Shown: piece by piece, positions 12,237 to 24,500 of the stretch
Layout: every line of letters starts with the position of its first letter
How positions within the stretch are numbered: the first letter of the stretch is position 1
From: Nectonema munidae
Taxonomy: Eukaryota > Nematomorpha > Nectonematoida > Nectonematidae
Assembly: GCA_030549495.1 (NCBI GenBank)
Contig: JAUIRK010000804.1
Span: 248,001 to 312,000 of the forward strand
Direction: 5' to 3'
DNA: 64,000 nucleotides
Program-made: the position numbers and the translations under genes
The notes under the pieces: model-generated
Databases searched by the model: none
Told to the model about the DNA's origin: nothing
The model's input: only the letters and a program-made list of their open reading frames with translations

Positions 12237-13959
12237 TTTACAATATCAGTTTTCGTAGGTGATTGATTAGGTCCACTCAATTCAGTAAAAGTAATAGTTT
12301 TTCTTTTTTGATTTATGTATTAGGATTTTGATTATAGTTAGAAAGAAGTTTCTTCTCATGAGAGATCTTTGCTCTATGCTTTTCATTTCTCAAATTATTC
12401 GATACTTGTGTGTATTTTTCAAATAAATATTTGCGCTTAAGTTTGATAAAATTGTTAAACAGTTCTTTCTTTTTTCTAATGAGAATTATAATCCTGCTGT
12501 TAATATAGTCGTCAAATTTTCTATTAGTCTTTCTCAGAGGAATTGAAGCTTTTTACAGCATGCCAGTCAACTTTTGACAAAAAAAAGAAATATATCATAG
12601 TTCCCTACCTGAAGATTATACTTTTTATTAATAGCTCAAATCTAATACATAAATCATCACTATTACTGGAGGAGAGGCAAATCTCAGACTTTAAATCATC
12701 AGGAACATTAGTAATCAGTAAGTGAAGAATGGAATGTCCACAAGAATGTTCAATTCTACAAGCTGAAAAAAGACTTTTCTTGCAAGAAATTAAAGAAATT
12801 TTAATGTTTACGAATAGTATAGAATGGTGTGAATAGTTGAATGAATTTCAGAGTAATTGAAATCTCCAAGAATAATAATGTTGCTTTTTAAAAAATTTGA
12901 GTGAAGTAAATTAAGAAGAGCACTTATTTCATCCTATAAGAATCAAGGAAAATTATATTATATGGCCTTTATATATGGAGTAAGAGATGAATTCTTTCTT
13001 GTTAAATAAAACTCTTAAGGTCAGAAATTCAATAACTTTAGGAGTGAAAAAATCAATGATATTAAATGAAACACTTTTAAGCAAATAAAATATTATTTCT
13101 CTTATATTCATTGAAAGATTCGAATAGGTGCAGAAATTATGAACTGCTTTAAACATTTTAAATTATAAGAGTAGGATTAATCACACTATACTTCTTTTTT
13201 GGAAGAACTTCAGGCAATGCATCAACTATATAAATTGATTTGCGTTTGTATAAAAAATAGATATATGACTTTTTCTAAATTACGCAAAGAAGGTGAAGAG
13301 ACGTATATAGCGTAACTGCTGTGTCGACTTGTTTCATTACTTTTTTCTTTATAATTTTTAAATCTTCTAAAGTGTCACCTGAGACTACATAATTAAATGA
13401 GTTATCTTTTTGTCTTGGTTTCTTGCATTTGCTTCAAGCTTCAGGGATTTAATCGCATCTCTTTCTACTAGATTGAAATCATTGGAAACCTAGATTTCCT
13501 TGAATATATCAGGATTTAGGAGCCCTTTTTTAATTGAAAAGGACTCTTTTTACTGACAATTTACTCTCAAAGTTTTCATAAATAATTCTAATTGGCATTT
13601 GGAGAACAAACAATCAGGAGACGTTCAACAATCAGAAGAAGGTTCAAATTGAGATGATTATAAAATAATTCATTTATATAACTTTCATCATTAATTTTTT
13701 CGCCATTCAACTCCATGAATAATGTGATTAAGCTTTCTCTATCCGTGTTTAACTCCTAAACACGCTCGTCACCCAGAGCTTCTTTTATAGTTTTTCAAAA
13801 ACAGGAATAACTTCCATATTTTGAAAAATGTTTTTACTATCAAATTTATTCATTAACTTAACATCATATATAGTTTATCATAGTTGTTCTTTATTTCTTG
13901 AACATTAACTAGAGGATAAGAGGGGACGAATTACAAGTTATCCTAAAATTGTCAGAGAA

Positions 13960-14864
13960 AATTCTTTATAAATAAAAGTTCACAATTTTTTTTAAATTGT
14001 ATTTTCACGGTAACTATGAGAATTATTTTTTTTGTAGAATTTAAACAGAATTATTCAAAATAATTTAAACTTAATTTAGGAAAAGAATTTCTTTCTCTAC
14101 GCTATATTTAAGGTAAAAAAATATAAAATAAAACTAAAATGAAACCAATTTTAAGAAAATAATGTTTATTCACAAAATCTCATGAATAAAAATATTTAAG
14201 CAATTAGAATTTTATAAACCAAACGCTTGAATAAATGAGGAAATATTCTCAAACCCAAATTTTCTCAAAAATTCAACATTTTTTAAGAAAAACTATTCAT
14301 TTATTATACCTATATTTAGAATATATGTAAGATTTGGTTTTAAATAATTTTACTAAAAATACGGACCTTGCGAAACAAGATGAATTAAGAAAACAAAAAG
14401 GAAAACCAAATAATATTTTTGACTAAAATCATAAACAATGAATTCTTTTGGTAATAAAATTTGATTGTGAGTATGATATTGTTATTTTTTGAACAATAAG
14501 TTTAAAAACGGAGGTCATCGAACTCAAAATTTTAAAAAGCATTTTTTTAATACAATAGATTTTGCAAAAGATGGTATAGATTTTGTAAAGAAAGTGTTGT
14601 TGAGATATCATAAATACAAGTTGAACACAGTAGAATTTTTATTTAAATGAATTCTTTAACAAAAAATGTTTGACAACTCTATTTGTCTTCAGATTAAATC
14701 TACCGTTACAAGAAAGAAAATCAAGGAGTAAAGAATGAAGTAGTATAATAAATATATTTTAACGGGAAAATTTTTCTTTGAAATATGAGTATTTATAGAA
14801 AACAAGGGATTTAGAATCCAAAAAGTGATCAAAGATAATTTTGGTTAAGAATCTTTTCATATTA
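13960..14864. other. AT-rich non-coding DNA, no gene seen
   Basis: Long A and T runs, no conserved protein in any frame, no repeat that I can pair within the window. Confidence 0.5.
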
Positions 14865-17225
14865 ACAGCCAACTCTGGCTTAGCGACACACTGTCAATAG
14901 CGACCTTAATTTCTTCCTCCCAAAAGAAATTCAATTAGCTTTACCCTGTATTTAGCGACACATTCTCTTACGCGACCTAGGACCATGTTTTCAGACTCAA
15001 TCTATATGAAAAACCTTTATTAGACGATTGTTTTGCGAAAAGATATAACTGTTATAAACTCAACAGCAATGATTTATTTATTTCTTTTCCCTAGTAAAAC
15101 TGACACAATTTCAATGAAAAAAGCGATCAATCTTCTTTGATCTTATATGTAGTCGATATCGACCCCTGGGAGTCGATAACAGATCCTTAGGGGTCGATAA
15201 GATAGACAAACTTACCAAATTGTGCTATGCTTTTTTTACTTTATAGTAGGAATATATCTCCATTTTTTAAAACATAGCTTACGACATTGTATAATATAGG
15301 ATATATGAAATATTTTTGGTTTGTATTTTTTCTTTTAATTTTTGGACATTGATTAATGTTTTTATGAAACATTACTATGTGGGGTGGGGTCGATGTGAAG
15401 ACAAATGTTATTTGAAGGGGTGGACGAAAAAAAGTTTCCCGATCCCTGTTCTAAGCTATGGCAAAAATAGTATAAATATGTTACAGCATGTGTAAAATGA
15501 CAATATGTGTAACAACATAAGCAAAAAGAGTGCATTTGGACTCAGGACATCATAATGGCAAAACACACAAACAGAATATTTTAAAAACATCGTTATCTAA
15601 GCCCTACTACAATTTTTTATTGACAGTCATTTTAATCTTGGTTCATTTGTACAACCCTCTTCTATATATTTATTTTTCGTTGTTTTCTAAGTAAGTTATC
15701 AGTCAAAACTTTCAGTTAAGTTTCCGCATATTTACATTTACATAACAGGTGATATGTAAACAAAAAGACTATCCCTTACCCTTCAACAAAAGTATGATGC
15801 AATTAAGCTTTTTATTAGCGGGCAACTGGCTTATAAAATAGCGGCTGATTTGGGTGTGGGGAAAACTCAAATTCAGACTTTGAGGAAGAGAAGAGCAGAA
15901 GTATTAGAGGATTATGCTAAATGTAATGTATCAATAATCTCGAAAACACGAAACTATCTTACAGACAATGAGGAGATAAACACCTTAACATACACAAGGT
16001 TTAAAATGGTTAAAAGAGATCTAAAGAAAGGATAACAGTAGCACTCTGTGTCAGTATGACACGAGAAAAAATCAAACAATTAGTGATTGCAAAATCAAAA
16101 TCTTCTAGATGCTTTTTAGAGATAAAATTAAGGTCATTACCAGTAGACTACAAATTTAATAAAAAAAAGCTTGCATGACTGGAGAGATCTTTGGAGAATG
16201 GCTGGAAAATTTTAATAGAAAAATGAGAATCAGAAAAATGATTGTACTTTTATTCATCGACAATGTTCCTTCCCATTCAAATCTCAAACTTAGTAACATT
16301 AAAATGCAGTTTTTCTCCTAAAGCAACTTGTGAAACCCAACCAATGGACCAAGGAATAATTGAAGCAATGAAATTAAAATTTAGAAAACGTTAAGTACGT
16401 ATATTTTTTAATATTACTCACTTCATCATATTTTTTATAGCTTCTTCATATCGTAAGACAAATGGACAAAGACAAATCAAAATCGGTTAGTGCATGTCAA
16501 CTTTTGAAATCAACAAATCTTTTACATGCAGTTTTATGGTGTACTGCAGCATGGGAAGAAGTTGAAGTAGCCACAATTAGAAAAGGTTTCATTTAGGCTG
16601 GATTTTGTGGTAAGGCAAATTCTCCTATGTGCAATCCCGAGTTTGACAAAGATGAAATTCTTATTGCAATAAAAAACTTAAGAAAAGACGTTTTCGGGAT
16701 GGAATATGAAGAGGTTGCCAATGTTGATAAAGAATTGTATACGTGCGACCCTGGAAATAAAGTTTAGGACTTACCTGCAAGAGAAATACTAAAAGAAATG
16801 GAAAAAGAAACAAACGAGTCAGAAATAATCTCATCTGAAAGTGATGAAGAAATTAAAGAACATGATCTCTGGCAGAAGCAATTGATAAGATTAACAAATT
16901 AAAAAAGGTATCACAGTCTAAAAAGCACTCTAGACATTATGAAGAAAACAAGTTAGGAGCTTGACAAATTGTTATCCAAAGTTTTTGAAAAAAGGAGAAT
17001 AATTGATTTTTCAAAATTTGAATAAAATTTTTTTGCATTTTTCAAGAATTGTATTAATCTATATATATTTATTATCTTTTCATTTAAAGTATTTATATAA
17101 AGTTAAACATTTTATCTCTTGATAATATTTTAATGCTTTTCTTTTACTCTGTTTTAGGCGACCACCTACCAAATGCGACCATGATTAAGTATTCCCTTGA
17201 GTAGTCGCGAATGTATTTTTGGAAT
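14865..17225 (+). mobile_element. Degenerate Tigger/pogo (Tc1-mariner superfamily) transposon
   Basis: The left end CAGCCAACTCTGGCTTAGCGAC looks like a Tigger terminal repeat. The right end near 17206-17225 is only a weak match. Parts of a CENP-B-like transposase are visible in several frames: an N-terminal helix-turn-helix (15775-16030; LFISGQLAYKIAADLGVGKT), the DDE core (16150-16330; WLENFNRKMRIRKM and LFIDNVPSHSNLKLSNIKM), and the C-terminal part (16495-16900; LLHAVLWCTAAWEEVE, IRKGF and GFCGKANSPMCNPEFD). The N-terminal part of the DDE domain is missing and many stops and shifts are present. A hAT fragment lies inside at about 15140-15452. Confidence 0.75.
15140..15452 (-). mobile_element. 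hAT-like non-autonomous fragment inside the Tigger relic
   Basis: Read on the minus strand it begins CAGGGATCGGGAAACTTTTT and has further GTCGATATCGACCCC-type blocks near 15150-15200. These terminal sequences are typical of hAT-Charlie-type non-autonomous elements and resemble the 53717-54106 element. No target-site duplication was found, so the left limit is uncertain. Confidence 0.45.
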
Positions 17226-17319
17226 CTCTTGGTTTCCAAAAGGTTTTGAAAATTTTGAATTTCACTAAAAAGTCGAAAATCAAAAAAATAAAGAATTTTA
17301 GAAAATGACTTGTATGTGT

Positions 17320-18071
17320 TTCATCACCTTTGTATCAAAGTTTCTTCCTTTCTTACAATGCCAAAACGAATAAAGATGTTCTTCTTTCTTCGATGCATGA
17401 TAAATCTTAAATTGAAGAACAAAACTCGAAGAAAAAACCATCTGTTATTCAATACTACAACAGTCAAAAAGGAGGTGTTTATTGTGCCAATAAATAATGG
17501 AGATATTTTCAACCAAATCTTCCACACAGAGATGCAATTACTGTTTTTTAAAATTTGTTGGATATAGTCTGCTTGAACATTTACATTATATGTAAAGACA
17601 TTGGCATATATACTGATAATAGGAGAACTTTTCCAATCACTTGGGCGGATTACAAGGCACGATGAAAATGAAAGCAATGCACCCATTTTGAAGAAAGTCA
17701 AATGTTCTGTATGTAAAAGTAATAAAAGTCAAAACATGTGTAAAAGACGTAGAAAAATTGTTTGTCGAACATGTTCTAATTTTGTTTGTAATTAGTGCTT
17801 ATAATTTTATGAATAAACTTTACTTTTTGAACATTTACTAATAATTTTTTCCATGGGCTTAATTGATCCTTACTTGTATAAATAAGCATAAAAACTTATT
17901 AAATTCATAAATTAAAGTTATACAACATTAGAAAGTAATAAAATAATATTTTATAATGAAAAAATAAAAGCCAAAAGTTCCAGTAATTTTTAAACAATCA
18001 TTTTCTGTCAAATTGAGTCTTAAATATGGAAAAGGGGTGAATTGACCCATTTGGTAGAAAGAGGGTTAATA
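17320..18071 (+). mobile_element. piggyBac transposase, C-terminal remnant with 3' end
   Basis: In shifting frames: KKPSVIQYYNSQKGGVYCAN, NLLDIVCLNIYIICK, then the C-terminal cysteine-rich domain KCSVCKSNKSQNMCKRRRKI with VCRTCSNF (17690-17790). These match the piggyBac KGGVD.D, NLLDIA.IN and C-terminal zinc-finger blocks. The 3' boundary is plausibly GGGTTAA at about 18065-18071, as piggyBac inserts at TTAA with CCC/GGG ends. Most of the gene, including the N-terminal and DDD parts, is absent, and at least two frameshifts are present. Confidence 0.7.
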
Positions 18072-18909
18072 AATTGTCAAGGAAAATTTTTACCTTGCAA
18101 CATAAAGCACAAACTTGTAAGATTTATGACAGTTGGAGACTTATAACATTTGAAACAATAACATATAACATTTGATAACAATTTCAAAGTCGCATAAATA
18201 TAAATAAATGGTGTATCCGTGTTAAAATGATTAATAAATGGAATTTCATTCGCAAAATTACAAATAGGTGAGTCGAAATGGAAAAATAATATGGCGGAGT
18301 CGAAAAATTATGAATAAGTAGAATTGGAGTCGCAAAATTATTAGATCTAATTTCACACCCCTGCATTTTTAAGCATCCAAATTTTGTTTATATGGACAAT
18401 CGAATGAAACTTTTGCATTATTGTGTTAAGTTTTAGCACATAATACTTATGGGTTTTGTTATCATTTTTGGAGCTGTTGACGTGACGTTTGAAAAAGAAA
18501 TTTCATTATCATCAAAAAATCTTTGAAATTTTTTTGTAAATATTGTTTTGAGTTGTGGGTGTAATGAGTGGTTTATGAAATAACATTTCTTCTCATACAT
18601 AAATGAAAAGGAAGCCATATTTAACAGTGTTTTATCAAGAAATAAAAAATATTTATTCCAAACTCAAACTTAATGAAATTATACTTTTTACAGTTTGATA
18701 ACATAAAATCGGGTTGTTTTGGATTGATTTCAATTTTCATTATATGGAAGATATTTTTAGTAATTAAAAAAATCTAACATATGTGGCTAATTTTATCTAA
18801 GTGAGAGAGATATTTTAAAGATTAAAACGCTTTTTCAATAGAAATTAGTTTTGCTTTATTAATTTTTTCTAACAAAAGTTCAAAGTAACGATGTAAAAAA
18901 TTCTTGGTT

Positions 18910-19057
18910 AAAGGTAAAGGTACCATAGGGTGTTTTCATCGAGAAGGCACAATTGCGCCGCTTATATCGAACTATGAGCAAAGCAGGCTTAATGCGGGAT
19001 CGAATCCAAGACCTTGAGTTATCGAATCCAGCATCTAACCAACCCTACTCACGCCCA
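18910..19057 (-). mobile_element. tRNA-derived SINE family A, head-only copy
   Basis: On the minus strand: GGCGTGAGTAGGGTTGGTTA, GATGCTGGATTCGATAACTC, the B-box GGATTCGATCCC, then GCGGCGCAATTGTGCCTTCT and CCTTTACC. It is the best preserved head in the window and also ends at TACCTTTACC without the tail module. Confidence 0.75.
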
Positions 19058-19554
19058 CTGGTTAAATGGATGAAAAAAAATTTTTTTTTGTATAATTATT
19101 TCATTTCTTACGTTTTTATTTTGGTATTTATTTCAAATATAAACTTAGTTCACTTATTTAAAAAAATCTACTATCTTTTGAAATTTTAACAATCAAACCT
19201 TTATCCGTCTATTAGTCCCTACTAGTTCATATAATGCTTTTTCTAATGTAAAAATTTTGAGAAAGTTTAAGAAATCCAAGATAGTTATGTAACTTTATCT
19301 TTCTAAATATTTTAATATTCAAGTAAATATAATAAATTTAATTGACTGTATTATTTTGAAAAAAGAGAAAATGTACTTGATTAGAGTAAGTATATTATAG
19401 GTATACATTTTTATTAACTAAAGAAAAAAAATTTTTATTTCGATTTATTGAGATATAATATAATTGAGATAAAAAATATGAGACTCTTTTGATGCGATAT
19501 CAAACATAATTTTTTTTGCTTAAATTCAAATATATTAAATATAATATTATGAAC

Positions 19555-19870
19555 TTGCCCGGACATTTTAACGAAAGATATTTGGCTGATAGATATTTAG
19601 CCGAAAGACACTTGGCCAAATGGACACTTGGCTGAAAGATATTTGGCTGACGGACATTTTACCGTAAAAAGATTTTAAAAAACGGACATCTGGGTGAACA
19701 ATAATTTTACCAAACAGACATTTGAACGAACATAATTTTTACGAAACAAACATTAGCCTTACAAAATATGTCCGTTCTACCAAATGTTCGATCGGCCAAA
19801 TGTCTATCTATCTAAATAATAATAAATTTGTCCTTTCGTTTAAATGTTTTTCGTCTAAATGTCCAAGTAC
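19555..19870. repeat. Foldback-like array of about 16-bp GGACATTTGGCYGAAA units
   Basis: The first half consists of diverged units such as GGACATTTTAACGAAAGATA, TTTGGCTGA and GGACACTTGGCTGAAAGA. The second half carries the same units inverted (CGGCCAAATGTC, TCGTCTAAATGTCC). The outer ends are inverted copies: CCCGGACATTT and AAATGTCC. The open frame at 19722-20030 is a by-product. Related arrays lie at 63527-63672 and 61787-61850. Confidence 0.65.
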
Positions 19871-19874
19871 CATT

Positions 19875-21238
19875 ATCAAATGTATTAAAACAGTGTACCA
19901 GTTCCTCAAGACTATGTATATAGCAGTGTTTCCCAAGAAGTCTCTTAGGACCCAATTTGCAAGAAAAATTCTGGAGGTCCAGGAAGAATTTTTAAAACAA
20001 CTTTATTGTTTCATTGTGGATGTGATGTGATAAGCTTTTTATATATCTTGTTCTATTTTACGCTGCATTCTTTTCACTTTGGTAAGAATTGTTTTATTCC
20101 GAGCATGGAACTCTTTTAATTAAATTTGATTTTATGCGCTTAAAGGTTTATTTTCACAGAGTTGTAAAAACGACTATTTCCGCCTCATGGGGTTTATTAT
20201 TCTAATTTTTTAGTTTAAAATCTTATTAATTGCATTATTAGTTATCCTCATTGATTAGCTAAACGCTAATTAAATCAGCTTTAATTGAGGGATTTAATGT
20301 TGCTAATCTACCCAACTACCAATATTTTATAGATAGTGTTTTTCTTTCTAGCAATGCTATTTTATCCACATATGTCATATCGTTTATGATGTTCAGTGTA
20401 TGCCAATTGAATTTCAAATTTTCTTTACTTTGGATGAAATAACACTAGGAAGTCTTGATTCTTGATTTACTCATTACAATTTGCCAAGCAATACTAGTAA
20501 TTGAAACTATATAATAATAAAGATTAGAGAAGCAGTCTATATCAACTTATCTATTAGCATGGAATGTGTGATAAAAATATTCCGCTAGTTTGGACTGTAA
20601 GTGAAAGAATTTGGTTTTAAGAATGAAAACTTGCCCAAATCTGTCTTAAATTCACTGCATTCTACATGGCAATAACTTAGTAACAAAAAAATTGGACGAT
20701 CTACTTTCTTCAAAAAGTTTTTGAATATGAGAATTTTAAATTTGTTGCTAAATCATTATGATTTAAGATGACGTTCTCTCGGTAAGTGCTTTATAAAGTT
20801 TATTTTTTGCTTAAGCATAGAGTTTCTTAGAAAGAACCTGAAAGTTTTGTAAGGAGACTTTGATCAATTTATTTGAAAATTTTTTTTGGACATGCACTCA
20901 TCTTGCCATTACAAGCTAATGATTTGGATCTCGTTATTTGATCAAAATTTTCATCTATAAACTAATATTGTGAAAAATATACATTACTATCAATATGTGG
21001 TTTAATTCGGGAAGTTACAAATGCAAAAATTGAAAGAAGGGAATATAAATGATAATTTGCAATCATTTGGCCATTCTGCATGGCAACTTCAATGTTAGAT
21101 TTCACAATATTATGTGAATTCTCATATCTGATTAGATGAGAACAAGATTAAGATTGAAAAAATGTTAAAAAAATAATGAGAATATTTTCAAAATGAAATA
21201 AATAATACATTGAATCCAAAAGGGAATGACCAGAAATA
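19875..21238. other. Non-coding DNA downstream of Grik; possible hAT end at 19922
   Basis: CAGTGTTTCCCAAGAAGTCTC at 19922-19942, followed by AGGACCC, resembles the start of a hAT-type non-autonomous element but no matching end was found. The rest is AT-rich with no gene. Confidence 0.35.
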
Positions 21239-21244
21239 TTTATT
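21239..21244 (-). promoter_or_regulatory. Candidate polyadenylation signal AATAAA for Grik
   Basis: AATAAA on the minus strand about 72 bases after the exon 15 stop codon, a typical distance. In DNA this AT-rich such a hexamer also arises by chance. Confidence 0.4.
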
Positions 21245-21315
21245 ACTTAGCTTTTCAAAAATTAGTCAAAATAATGGAACATTTTTAGGTTATTTGTAAG
21301 TGATCTCAATTGTAC

Positions 21316-21543
21316 TTAGTATTGAATCTTTCTATTTCTTGAAGTGTCAAATATCACGTGTGCCGAGGGGCGTTTATCGCGAACAGGACGATCAATTCCG
21401 AGTTCTTGAATATTCAGCTTGGATGTAAGTTCTTTCAAATAAGGAGAAGTTGGAGTTCGTATGTTTGATGGAGGTGGCTCGGACTTGTTGTTGTAATTGT
21501 AAGCAAATTTTAGTTGATTCCATAGTTCTTTAGTGAAATGATG
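21316..21543 (-). CDS. Grik: Grik exon 15, cytoplasmic tail and stop
   Basis: Encodes [20 protein letters not shown], a proline-rich [15 protein letters not shown] stretch and ends NRKIQY-stop. [18 protein letters not shown] lines up with the tail segment FCSAMVEELRMSLKCQRR that follows M4 in vertebrate GRIK2, as I remember it. The acceptor TCTTTTAAG is in the right phase to join exon 14. This join is inferred, not proven; the alternative is the short tail of exon 14. Confidence 0.75.
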   Translation of the reverse strand, partial: HHFTKELWNQLKFAYNYNNKSEPPPSNIRTPTSPYLKELTSKLNIQELGIDRPVRDKRPSAHVIFDTSRNRKIQY

Positions 21544-24500
21544 CTTAAAAGATGTAAACATAATAAATAAATATAAACTTGTCAAAAAGTACACTGAGGA
21601 AAAAAGGTAGTTATTTTTAAAAGTTTAACATATTCTATGATGAGAGGGAAAGCAAAATTTTTTAAAGTTCTTTAAAACTCTCAGAATTTTTAGAGCAGAA
21701 TCTTCATATTTTTCTCTTTGAACGAAAGATTTAGCACGAGACAAAAGCTGTTCGATTTCTATTTCAGCTGTAGCCTGTTCTTTTTTTAAGATATTTATAA
21801 ATTGCCAATTATTTGAATTAAAAGCTCCAAATTAAACAACTTTTCAGATTATATTTAAGATTATAAGTCATAAAACACACATAACAATATACATAAAACT
21901 TATTTTTTCTAATATTATCTTGATATGTCACTGTATTTTTTCGAAACAAAGCTTATTGCATCTTCAAAAACACCCTTTTAAAAAAACGAGGGAAAATAAT
22001 AATGCAAAACATCACATTATTATATTAAAATTTATTCTAGTAACTATTTTGTGAATGTAATTAGTAATTACTAACTTTTATATGTTGGTATTAAATGATA
22101 TTTAAAAAATTTCGTATCATCATAATAATATAGATTTCACGTACTTTCATTTTTTTAAAAAACTATTCAAATTTTTTGGCACTGTATTTCAAATTGTGTT
22201 TTTATTTTTTTTCATCTATATATACATTAATAAGAGCATAATTGAATATTAAATAAAGATGAGTCCTGGAAAAAGGTTGCATTAAAGTAAATATACAACT
22301 TCTTTATATATAAAAATGGAAATCTGTAAATGATTTTAAATATATTTGCTTATATATGCCATAAATTTTGAAACTTAGATATTCAAAACCATTATTTTAG
22401 GTGCAACGGGACAATTTTCACGTGGACAGTTTGCATATATGGACAGACCTAGAAGCAAATGAACTTTTCGCCTAAAAGAATATTGTAAGTTTTATTTTTT
22501 TATATTTATCTTCATATTTTGTTACTATAATTTACAAAACATACACATAGAAATGAATATGAAATTACTATAGAAGGCTTTTAAATGTGTTTCCTGTCTT
22601 CAAAAATTACAAATTTATCCAATTTAATTAACTGAAAGAAACAAATATACATATGGAATGGCAATACAAAAATAATTTTCAATGGGAGATAATAAATGGG
22701 ATATATAAAACGTTAAGTTACGCACAATTCTGACTAAAAGATCTATATCATTAGAATTTACACAATAGAATATGAATGATTATGTGTAGGCTGGTACTTG
22801 TGTGCAAACAAATTTTAAGATTCACTCAGTGATTTTATTATCAACATTGACACTTGATTAGTAATTTTACTGATAACTCCATTAATTTTACTATTTTTAA
22901 TAGTGAAGTTATTCATTGTTTGTGTAACTGTTTGACTAGTTAATGTAACTTTTTTTCTGTCGTAATCAATCTTATTTAATTCTTTAAAAAAATATATTTC
23001 TTATATAATAATTTTTGCAATGCTCAATTTTTAGAAAAAATTGTTTAAATTTTATTTTTTATTTAATAAATCGATGACATTTCATCAAAACATAACATAG
23101 ATTAGAAGTGCGTAAATGGACTCTCAATTCATTATCGATAATAACCTAAAAAAATTATTTTTGAAAATTTTTGCATATAATTTTTTCCAAGATAAGTATT
23201 TAAACCTTATTTCATCCTTTTTCCCAAGTGATAAGGTCTATCAAAACTTAAAAAAAAGTTGACATTTCATTAAGCATCAATCTACATTATAAAGAGTGCA
23301 GGATTTAAGGCGAAAAAGTCTCTATATCTTGAAAAAAAAATATTTTGCGTTCATCTGTGAACTTATCGAAGTTTTTAACTCACTTAAATGCGATGCTAAA
23401 GATTAAAACATTAAATATCTTACTCGAGAATCTTTAGGTTTTTTGCTTATTTTCCACAAAAATTCCAAAAATGCGCTCACAATAGAAAGAATCATTCCTC
23501 CAGACAAAACTAAAAATATTCCGCCAATGCTATTCAAACTTAGCTCACTCACTTGAGTTTCTTTTTCTTTTGGACATTTTTTTTTCACTTTTTGTCGCCA
23601 CCAAATATCCTTTAAGTGTTGCAAAGTTCCATCATCCTTTAGCTTTAAAATTGCGGTTGAAACTGGATCTCGAAAAGCAGAATCTAAATATTCCCAATAA
23701 AAATTAACCAGTTCAATTTTTACGTTCACTGAAATTTTATCTGGAGTTATTTCACTTGAAGAAAGTATGTATAATTATTTTTGACCTATGTCCATTTAAT
23801 AGACATACTAAGACTAAGATGTATTAATAAATAATCAAACAAAAAGGACAGTTTCAAATAAATTTATTTTTATTTTTTTATGATAAATTTGTTTGATCTC
23901 CTTAAACCATCTACTAACTCCATTTAATCCTTTTATTTCAAAGCATTTTTCAACGTCTACTACTTAAGTACTTTAATTTGATAAACACTCGTGTAGTCGA
24001 AAATTTGTGTCACTTAAAAACAAATTTCTTTGAAATCGTACTTTTTTTGTTTGATCCTTTTTATTTAAAACAAATAATCATTCAGCACTTTCCTTATATA
24101 TTAATAGATAACTTATCTACCTTACCTTATCTTCAGAATGCCGTTATGCGATATATAATATTGATGACATTGAATTAACCAGACTGAAAAAATATATGCC
24201 TAACATGTAAAATATCAATATATCAAAAATAAGGCTTCCACCAGCCCGCTTGCTATACTATAAGAAAGTAATAACATTTATATACCTAAGGGAGTTCCAG
24301 AACCGCAAAATAAATTTTAAAAGGGAGGGGAGAAGGAATTATTGCCTTAATTTTGTCTTTTAAAATATGCCTCGGCTTATAAACCTAAATCTCTTTTTTT
24401 TGTAAAAATAAATATATGCATTTTTCGTAATTAAAATTCTTAAAATTTTTTAGTATATAAAATTTTTTTTTTTTCTTAATTAATAATTTTTTGTCTCAGG

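Larger units (their letters stand above)
8094..13950 (-). mobile_element. CR1-like LINE copy B, with three nested insertions
   Basis: A minus-strand non-LTR retrotransposon. Traces in 5' to 3' order: ORF1-like (13950-13370, with VSNDFNLVERDAIKSLKL-type sequence), endonuclease (around 12850, IIILGDFN), reverse transcriptase N-part (11853-11599), the RT block NDTIDVIYLDFNKSFDT (ends at 11405), then the C-terminal region (10787-10175, ILEYGNIVAF and INDWNSLPD). The 3' end at 8094-8178 has GCGATA...TTATGTTATGTTA, the tail shared by copies C, D and E. Three elements interrupt it: 8192-10159, 10991-11404 and 11876-12236. Reading frames are broken by several stops and shifts and the middle of the RT is missing. 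Confidence 0.8.

Noticed and set aside
18910-19057. Possible tRNA gene (good A- and B-box-like motifs)
   Set aside because: No acceptor-stem pairing, and the same sequence is repeated at 4142 and 6587, so it is a SINE head.
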